IMG/VR virus record: IMGVR_UViG_3300045020_000042
Location: 1-57,355 of that record
Direction: 5' to 3' (one strand)
Length of the DNA: 57,355 bases
From: a virus
Position numbers and translations under genes: made by a program. This document shows positions 52,328 through 57,355 of the stretch, in pieces; position 1 is the first letter of the stretch; every line of letters begins with the position of its first letter. Below the pieces are notes generated by a model that was not told where the DNA came from, made no database searches, and was given only the letters and a program-made list of their open reading frames with translations.

Positions 52328-52468
52328 CTGTTACAGACCGTCTGTTACGAAACAGGTTACAGACGTTTTTTAAACCTCTCTAAGAAAATTCTCTCTTTCT
52401 CTCTTCTCTATCGTTTCTACTATATACTTATTTAGTAACAGTAACAGTAGTTGGTAACAGAGAGAAAG
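52328..52468. repeat. Iteron-like GTAACAG/CTGTTAC cluster, candidate origin
   Basis: CTGTTAC occurs at 52328 and 52342, and GTAACAG at 52435, 52441 and 52454. GTTACAGAC repeats at 52330 and 52356. Between them is an A/T-rich and polypyrimidine stretch; CTTTCTCTCT (52395-52404) is mirrored by AGAGAGAAAG (52459-52468). It sits about 370 bases upstream of the primase/helicase. Confidence 0.65.
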
Positions 52469-52608
52469 TGATGAATATTCCACATTTCCCTTACGGATCA
52501 AGAGCTTAGCGCTCGGCGCTCGGCCTTTTATCGTCTCGTCATTTCACACTGCCAATCTGTAACTGCCGTAGTTACGCTCTGCGTCCTGCGCTCGTCGTCG
52601 CGTTACGG

Positions 52609-52637
52609 TTTACTTTCATGAGCGCGCGCTATACTAT
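52609..52637 (+). promoter_or_regulatory. Possible promoter for the primase/helicase gene
   Basis: TTTACT (52609-52614) and TACTAT (52632-52637) at 17-base spacing. TATACT (52630) at 15 is an alternative. Confidence 0.4.
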
Positions 52638-52719
52638 CTTCTGGCCGGCGTCTGCCGCAGTATCCTCCGAAGTCACGCTCGTGGCTTGGCCGCATCTTCC
52701 CGGCCGATCTCTGCAAAAC

Positions 52720-52796
52720 GTCCTCAGCCCACCTAGGACGCCGGCGCCTTTACCTGGGGCAATGGGCTGAACGCGTAGGAAACCTTGGCTGAGGAC
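52720..52796 (+). promoter_or_regulatory. Structured leader with mutually exclusive stems
   Basis: GTCCTCAGCC (52720-52729) pairs exactly with GGCTGAGGAC (52787-52796). CAGCCCA (52725-52731) can instead pair with TGGGCTG (52763-52769). The two stems share bases, so they exclude one another, the hallmark of a switch or attenuator. Confidence 0.5.
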
Positions 52797-52836
52797 GACG
52801 CGAGAGAGGATCCGGGACTGACAGGAAGAAGTACCC

Positions 52837-54984
52837 ATGACTACTAAACGTTCGCGTTCTCCCGCGAAACCCGTTATCGACCCGTCACTTGAACTGGCCG
52901 TGACGGAGAAACTTCGATCTTCGGGGCTCGACTTCGACGACGCGCGCGCGCTCGGGATCGACGTACTCGACAAGCACGCGGTCAGGTCGCTGCACCCATC
53001 GTTCGATCTCCGTCCGGCCATCAAGATTCCCTATTTTCGTCCCGACGATCCCATATCCGCGCTTCGTTGCGGGCAGCGGCCGCCGTTCTACCGGCTCCGC
53101 TATCTGACCGACCCCCCGGCCGGCCCGTTCGGTGAACGTGAGCTGAAGCCGCGACGTTACACGAACGAACCGCGCATGGGTGTCTGCGCATACTTCCCTC
53201 GGCTGACCGATTGGCCCGCGCTGATCGCTGACGTCGACCGGCCGCTGATCATTACCGAGGGAGAACTGAAAGCAGCGTGCGCGACGAAGCACGGATTTCC
53301 TACGATCGGGCTCGGCGGCGTGTTTAACTACGCGTCGAAGGAGCTCGACTTGCCGTTTCTCGACGAGCTCGACCTGGTTTGCTGGCTCGGCCGCGCGGTC
53401 TATATCGTGTACGACTCGGACCTCGCTTCGAACAGCAACGTCTGTCTCGCGCTGAACCGGCTCGCGCGCAAGCTGCAGCAACACGGCGCGAACGTTCTCG
53501 TTGGGTTTCTCCCGTCCGTTACGGAAGGCGGCAAGACGGGGCTCGACGACTTCATCGTTCATCAAGGTTCCGACGAACTGAAGAAACTGCTCGCGGCCGC
53601 GTCTCCGATGACGACCGAGCAGGTCCTTCACCAGATGAATGATCACAACGTTTTCATCTACGAATCGGCCTCGATCTGGTCTACACTCACGTTGACGAAC
53701 CAGCCCGTGAAAGGTTTCTTTGACGCGTACGCCGCGAAGGTGTTCGAACGTCGCGAGGTCAAAGTCGATAAGGACGGACTGCCAGTACTCACGCGCAAGC
53801 CGATGCCCGCAGCGAAGGCCTGGATTGAGTGGCCGTTGAGACGTGAGGCGGGGAAACTGTCCTACGAGCCCGGCATGCCGCCCGGTCTGGTCGACCACGA
53901 AAGCGGGTACCCAGAGATGCGGAGATGGAACGTCTGGTCGGGCTGGCCGGTTGAGCCGCAACGCGGCGACATCGACCCGTTCATGACGCTGATCGATCAC
54001 GTGTTCAAGGATGTCGATGAGTCAGTCAAGCGATGGTTCTTGAGTTGGGTCGCGTGGCCGCTGCAGTTTCCGGGGACTAAGCTCTACAGCGCCGTCGTCA
54101 TTCACGGTCGACTTCACGGAACGGGCAAGTCGTTGCTCGGTGAGACAGTTGGAAAGCTGTACGGGGAGAACTTTACCATCATCGGTAATGAGGAACTTCA
54201 CGGCAAGTATAACGGCTGGGCCGCGCGTAAGCAGTTCATTCTCGGCGATGAGATTACCGGCTCGGACCGTCGCACGCTGCAGGACAAGATCAAGCGGATG
54301 ATTACCCAGACGCGGATCCGGATCGACAACAAGTACGAGAAAGCGTACGAGCTGCGTGACTGCGTTAATTACCTTTTCACGTCGAACCGTGCGAACGCGT
54401 TCATGATCGACGACGACGACCGCCGGTTGCTGATCCATGAGATGCCAGAGGATGTGGTGCTTGACGAGGAGAAGTTTTTCAAACGTGAATACGAAACGTG
54501 GATCGATTCGCGCCAGGGCCAAGCCGCGCTGCTTGACTATCTCCTGAAGTATGACGTCTGCGACTTTAACCCGAACGGACGTGCGCCGATGACGGTCGCG
54601 AAGCAGCAGATGATCTATCATTCGAAGTCCGACCTCGGCGCGTGGGTCATGCAGCTTCGCGAGTCGCCCGACCAGCTGCTGCTCGGCGCCGCTCAAGACC
54701 TGTTCACGAACGGCGAGCTGCTCGCGTACTATCAGGGCGCGGACGTCAGCGGGCGGGATAAGGTCACCGCTCAGGGGATGGGAAACGCGTTGCGTGACGC
54801 CGGCTTCGTCATGGCGAATAAGGGACAGCCGATGCGCGGGCCCGGCAGCGTCGGCCGATATTACGTCATCCGGAACCCTGAGAAATGGCGTTCGGCCTCG
54901 GTCTCGGAGCTGGGTGCTCACTTAAAGGATCCGAAACCCGTGCCGCGTGAGAAAGTCACGCCGATCAAGAAGACGAAGTACTGA
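52837..54984 (+). CDS. Primase-helicase (TOPRIM-like DUF3854 plus superfamily 3-type ATPase)
   Basis: 715 residues. An N-terminal TOPRIM-like domain holds LIITEGELKA (Glu) and VYIVYDSD (DxD) with DUF3854-like context. The C-terminal ATPase has GRLHGTGKS (Walker A) and FILGDEI (Walker B), followed by NRANAF (sensor 1) as in DUF5906/D5-type helicases. It primes and unwinds phage DNA. AGGAAG precedes ATG 52837. Confidence 0.85.
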   Translation: MTTKRSRSPAKPVIDPSLELAVTEKLRSSGLDFDDARALGIDVLDKHAVRSLHPSFDLRPAIKIPYFRPDDPISALRCGQRPPFYRLRYLTDPPAGPFGERELKPRRYTNEPRMGVCAYFPRLTDWPALIADVDRPLIITEGELKAACATKHGFPTIGLGGVFNYASKELDLPFLDELDLVCWLGRAVYIVYDSDLASNSNVCLALNRLARKLQQHGANVLVGFLPSVTEGGKTGLDDFIVHQGSDELKKLLAAASPMTTEQVLHQMNDHNVFIYESASIWSTLTLTNQPVKGFFDAYAAKVFERREVKVDKDGLPVLTRKPMPAAKAWIEWPLRREAGKLSYEPGMPPGLVDHESGYPEMRRWNVWSGWPVEPQRGDIDPFMTLIDHVFKDVDESVKRWFLSWVAWPLQFPGTKLYSAVVIHGRLHGTGKSLLGETVGKLYGENFTIIGNEELHGKYNGWAARKQFILGDEITGSDRRTLQDKIKRMITQTRIRIDNKYEKAYELRDCVNYLFTSNRANAFMIDDDDRRLLIHEMPEDVVLDEEKFFKREYETWIDSRQGQAALLDYLLKYDVCDFNPNGRAPMTVAKQQMIYHSKSDLGAWVMQLRESPDQLLLGAAQDLFTNGELLAYYQGADVSGRDKVTAQGMGNALRDAGFVMANKGQPMRGPGSVGRYYVIRNPEKWRSASVSELGAHLKDPKPVPREKVTPIKKTKY

Positions 54985-54997
54985 GGAGGCCACGTTT

Positions 54998-55345
54998 ATG
55001 TCCGCTTCAAGTTTCAATGATCACCGTCCTACGGTCTGGTACGTCCTCGCTCCGTCCCAGCGGCTCGCGACGTACGCGGCCCAGGAGTTCCGGCAGATTC
55101 TCAGCGACTGCGAGACGTCGAGCCGGGAGTTCAAGGCCTGGACGTGGCTCGACGCTCGCGACGTTCACGCGATCTGCTCGCCCGCCACGGTTCGCGTGCT
55201 CTATGTCGACTCGCCGCGGCCGTTCGCGTGTCTTGACCAGGCGTACAAGCGGGAGAACTGGGCCCGCGCGATGGAGGTTCTCGAGGCCGAGATGACGAAG
55301 AACCGGTCGAAAGACCACTGGTACGTCCGGCTCGTCCTGCCGTAA
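54998..55345 (+). CDS. Hypothetical protein
   Basis: 115 residues from ATG 54998 (GGAGG upstream). Mixed alpha/beta; no motif. The gene directly follows the primase/helicase, so co-expression is likely. Confidence 0.65.
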   Translation: MSASSFNDHRPTVWYVLAPSQRLATYAAQEFRQILSDCETSSREFKAWTWLDARDVHAICSPATVRVLYVDSPRPFACLDQAYKRENWARAMEVLEAEMTKNRSKDHWYVRLVLP

Positions 55346-55358
55346 CCGCATTCCATTA

Positions 55359-55386
55359 TGTACATTCACATTCGACATACTATAAT
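55359..55386 (+). promoter_or_regulatory. Putative sigma-70 promoter with downstream hairpin
   Basis: TGTACA (55359-55364) and TATAAT (55381-55386) at 16 bases. Directly after it, CGGTC/GACCG forms a hairpin near the transcript start, as at 15773. Confidence 0.5.
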
Positions 55387-55436
55387 CTAGTTACGGTCAC
55401 TCACGACCGCAAGCGAACTCTCTGGCTGAGGACAAC

Positions 55437-55847
55437 ATGAAACTTGAACGTTTTGACAAGCTGACCGCGAACGCGCTGGTCGCACGGCTGAACGCGGCCC
55501 TGAAGGGGCTGGGCGAAATGTACGGCGTTACGTTGAATATCAACGGCGGTTCGATCCAGACGCCGACCGCGATGAAGCTGAACCTCGAAGCAACGATCGC
55601 CGGTACGGCTTCGGTCCGCCTGCAGCGCGCCAGCGACGACCTGCGCCGCTACCGCGACCTGTACCTGCCCGGCGTCGACCTGGAACAGCTCTACGCGCAC
55701 TTGACGCTCGGCTTGGTCCGGATCACCGGATTTAACGCGCGCGCGCCGAAACTGCCCGTGCTCGTTACGGCCGAAGACGGGAAGGTTTACCGCATGACCG
55801 TCGACTCCGTCAAACGCATGACCGCTCACGCCCCGAGGACAGCATGA
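55437..55847 (+). CDS. Hypothetical protein
   Basis: 136 residues with its own promoter and CTGAGGAC box. Mixed alpha/beta; a basic C-terminus. Function unknown. Confidence 0.65.
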   Translation: MKLERFDKLTANALVARLNAALKGLGEMYGVTLNINGGSIQTPTAMKLNLEATIAGTASVRLQRASDDLRRYRDLYLPGVDLEQLYAHLTLGLVRITGFNARAPKLPVLVTAEDGKVYRMTVDSVKRMTAHAPRTA

Positions 55848-56005
55848 AAACTTTCACTATCGTTTACAAGCGGCTTGGGTTCAAGACGAACCTGCGCGCT
55901 CACGTTCCCGCGCTGTCGGCACTCGACGCACAGGACATCTTTCTCACCGACATCGCGCCGCGCATCATGATCGAGCGTCTCGACGTCTTTCACGGACTGG
56001 TCTGA
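55844..56005 (+). CDS. Hypothetical small protein
   Basis: 53 residues. The ATG overlaps the previous stop, with GAGGAC upstream. Beta-alpha composition; unknown. Confidence 0.6.
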   Translation: MKTFTIVYKRLGFKTNLRAHVPALSALDAQDIFLTDIAPRIMIERLDVFHGLV

Positions 56006-56007
56006 CC

Positions 56008-56160
56008 GTGAGCAAGCGGTATCGCGTCATCGTTGAGATCGGAGGACAGAGGTTGTTCTCCGGGTCTCTTTCGCAGTGCGAGCAGTACATCAGGGACAAT
56101 GGTCTTGTTCTTGAGTACCGCTCGTCTGCTCACCCGCACCTTTACGTGAGCGGAGTCTGA
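56008..56160 (+). CDS. Hypothetical small protein
   Basis: 50 residues from GTG 56008. No strong ribosome-binding site is seen. Weakly supported, but it fills an otherwise empty gap. Confidence 0.45.
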   Translation: MSKRYRVIVEIGGQRLFSGSLSQCEQYIRDNGLVLEYRSSAHPHLYVSGV

Positions 56161-56161
56161 C

Positions 56162-56350
56162 ATGTTCAAGATCCTGATTACCACCCGGTACTGGTCATCG
56201 TCCGGGTGCAACGTTCATACCATCGTCGAGTCATTCGATACCGAGCACGACGCGTTGACGGCCGTGCGGGTCATCAACACCTGCGCGAAGTCGGGCATGG
56301 ACTCCTCGGTCAACCGCGAAGCGATCGCGCTGTTTGAGGTACGGTTATGA
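56162..56350 (+). CDS. Hypothetical small protein
   Basis: 62 residues with GGAG upstream. Soluble, mixed alpha/beta. Unknown. Confidence 0.6.
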   Translation: MFKILITTRYWSSSGCNVHTIVESFDTEHDALTAVRVINTCAKSGMDSSVNREAIALFEVRL

Positions 56351-56529
56351 GTCCGGTCCAGTTCACACCGCCGTCGCGGCCCGTGCATACCGAGCTCGTC
56401 ATGCTCGCGCACGGTTACATGGAAGTCACGGTCGTCAACGCCGACGAGCCCAACCCGCTCAAGCGTGTCGCGGTCCTGCGCCGCACGGTCGACTATCGCG
56501 ACGTCTGCATCGAGGGCTGGGTGTCATGA
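56347..56529 (+). CDS. Hypothetical small protein
   Basis: 60 residues, ATG overlapping the previous stop. Beta-rich. Unknown. Confidence 0.6.
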   Translation: MSPVQFTPPSRPVHTELVMLAHGYMEVTVVNADEPNPLKRVAVLRRTVDYRDVCIEGWVS

Positions 56530-56624
56530 TCTGGCTCTTTGTCCTCGGCTCATACTGCGCCGTGTCCGTTACCGCGGCCGCGGCATTCTCGCTGTTGTTT
56601 ATCGGCTCGCGCCTGAGGGACTGA
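56526..56624 (+). CDS. Small membrane protein
   Basis: 32 residues, almost all one transmembrane helix (residues 2-27) with RLRD at the end. The ATG overlaps the previous stop. Confidence 0.5.
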   Translation: MIWLFVLGSYCAVSVTAAAAFSLLFIGSRLRD

Positions 56625-56626
56625 CG

Positions 56627-56893
56627 ATGGAGATCCTTTACTCTCACAACCTGGGCGGGAACGTACACGCCGCCGTTGCCTGGGTGAACAAGTTCGACCT
56701 CGCCGAGCGCGTGATCCAGATCGTCCCGGTCGATAGCTGCGCGACGATCATCGTCTTGCGGATGAACCTGCGGGACTACGTGTATTACGTGTACGACCGC
56801 AAGCGCCTGTCCTCACGCACGAACCTCGACGACTTGGCGAGGAAGCACGGCCTGCTCGCGTTCGACATGCGGCAAGGCCATTACATCGTTTAG
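56627..56893 (+). CDS. Hypothetical protein
   Basis: 88 residues from ATG 56627 (GAGGG upstream). Mixed alpha/beta with a central YVYYVY stretch. Unknown. Confidence 0.6.
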   Translation: MEILYSHNLGGNVHAAVAWVNKFDLAERVIQIVPVDSCATIIVLRMNLRDYVYYVYDRKRLSSRTNLDDLARKHGLLAFDMRQGHYIV

Positions 56894-56903
56894 GAGCGCG
56901 CTC

Positions 56904-57014
56904 ATGATTGCGACGCTGCAGGAGCTTGGAGTCATCGCGGTCGACGCCGTAGCCGTACTCGGGTTCGTGACGGCGCTCGCGGTCTGCTTCAAGAAGTTGG
57001 TGGAACTGTTTTAG
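56904..57014 (+). CDS. Small membrane protein
   Basis: 36 residues, one hydrophobic helix with a basic patch (KK) near the end. TAGGAGCG upstream. Its end is repeated at 1-47. Confidence 0.55.
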   Translation: MIATLQELGVIAVDAVAVLGFVTALAVCFKKLVELF

Positions 57015-57071
57015 AGGCGAACGGCCGACGACCGTGAAGTTCGGCCCACCAGACAGAGGTACGGAGGCTCT

Positions 57072-57269
57072 ATGCAACGCGCCGGGGAAAGCCCGGTCAG
57101 GTCGAAAAGGTCGGGAGGACCTTCGCAGCGTGAGGCGCTGCCTGATGAGACCCTAACCGAGGTGCCGCATGGCCCGACTGATCAAGGTATCAAAGCTGCA
57201 GGCCCAGATGCTGAGTCGTGTCGGCGTCGCCACGGTCCGCGTAACTCGTATTCAACCCGTAACAGCTGA
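57072..57269 (+). CDS. Possible leader ORF containing the hammerhead
   Basis: 65 codons from an ATG with a strong GGAGG box seven bases upstream. The ORF runs through the ribozyme. Translation would unfold it, so the reading frame may regulate cleavage rather than make a protein. No recognisable protein features. Confidence 0.3.
   Translation: MQRAGESPVRSKRSGGPSQREALPDETLTEVPHGPTDQGIKAAGPDAESCRRRHGPRNSYSTRNS
57095..57158 (+). ncRNA. Type II hammerhead ribozyme, copy 3 (genome junction)
   Basis: Core: GGTC (57100-57103, helix II) / GAAA (57104-57107) / helix III AAGGTC-GGGAG-GACCTT / C57124 (H17) / helix I GCAGCG-TGAGG-CGCTGC / CTGATGA (57142-57148) / GACC (57149-57152); an outer GGT/ACC extends helix II. 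Its helices differ in sequence from the other two copies but the core is the same. The cut is predicted after 57124. It is absent from the left end of the contig. Confidence 0.9.
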
Positions 57270-57355
57270 GGACGAAATGGAAGACAAATCAAAGCAGCCA
57301 GTGGTAACCGTATCTGCGCCACCCCAGGTGGAAAATCCACGCGCCCAGCGCCGCG
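57169..57355 (+). CDS. 5' part of the first early gene (long form), truncated by the contig end
   Basis: ATG 57169 has GAGGTG upstream and is in frame with the gene at 147-563 (via 57277). The N-terminal extension of 36 residues, basic and hydrophobic, precedes the shorter alternative start that follows CTGAGGAC. The sequence continues at base 226 after circularisation. Confidence 0.55.
   Translation, partial: MARLIKVSKLQAQMLSRVGVATVRVTRIQPVTAEDEMEDKSKQPVVTVSAPPQVENPRAQRR

Larger units (their letters stand above)
56968..57355. repeat. Right copy of the terminal overlap, long form
   Basis: Matches 1-116 (56968-57083) and 117-225 (57247-57355), with 163 extra bases at 57084-57246 carrying a hammerhead. 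This copy keeps the fuller leader of the first early gene, so it is probably the authentic genome. Confidence 0.9.

Overview
This window is the essentially complete genome of a high-GC, apparently strictly lytic tailed phage with a P22-like (podovirus-type) virion. The portal, coat protein, gp4-like head completion protein, gp10-like tail-needle/hub protein and beta-helix tailspike all resemble the P22 head and short-tail module. A GH108-type endolysin, an acylated lipoprotein and several signal peptides indicate a Gram-negative host, probably a high-GC proteobacterium; the species cannot be read from the sequence. I see no integrase, repressor or RNA polymerase, so it probably relies on host sigma-70 promoters. 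Bases 1-225 recur at 56968-57355, so the contig closes into a circle of 57,130 bp if the longer copy of the overlap is right. The two copies differ by one 163-bp indel.

Layout: an approximately 1-kb non-coding divergent region (48.96-50.0 kb) separates two arms. The rightward arm runs from 50.0 kb through the contig end and on from 0.1 to 23.4 kb. It holds small early genes, a primase/helicase, a long run of small unknown or membrane genes, a J-domain protein, a Crp-like regulator, a putative ssDNA-binding protein, DNA polymerase A, a RecB/Cas4-like nuclease, a DnaQ-like exonuclease, a VRR-NUC nuclease, a Snf2-type helicase, two methyltransferases and a nucleotide-metabolism block. That block contains two MazG-like pyrophosphatases, a dNMP kinase fused to a UDG-like domain, a ThyA-family enzyme with a dCMP-type active site, and a dCMP deaminase. 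The leftward arm (48.95 down to 23.3 kb) holds, in transcription order, terminase, portal, scaffold, coat, head fibre, a GroES-like co-chaperonin, connector and tail proteins, a 2OG-oxygenase/cupin pair, ejection proteins, a PurD-like ATP-grasp enzyme, the tailspike and a lysis cassette that ends in a lipase. The arms converge and overlap at 23.3-23.4 kb.

The most unusual content is RNA. I find three complete type II hammerhead ribozymes in 5' leaders of small early genes. Two are nearly identical and, within the ribozyme, differ only at the H17 cleavage-site base. The third, at the genome junction, has different helices on the same conserved core. Between two early genes lies a 122-nt RNA with a tRNA-like acceptor stem, a T-arm and an encoded CCA. 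Its 5' half resembles tmRNA, but it has no room for a normal tag-reading-frame domain. Other non-coding signals are CTGAGGAC Shine-Dalgarno boxes at many starts, TTTACA-N17-TACRAT promoters, two strong intrinsic terminators, an iteron-like cluster upstream of the primase and a switch-like primase leader.

The proposed workflow is: early host takeover; replication by the primase/helicase, polymerase A and nucleases with a modified nucleotide pool; then late leftward expression of virion and lysis genes. Functions of most genes under 130 codons are unknown.
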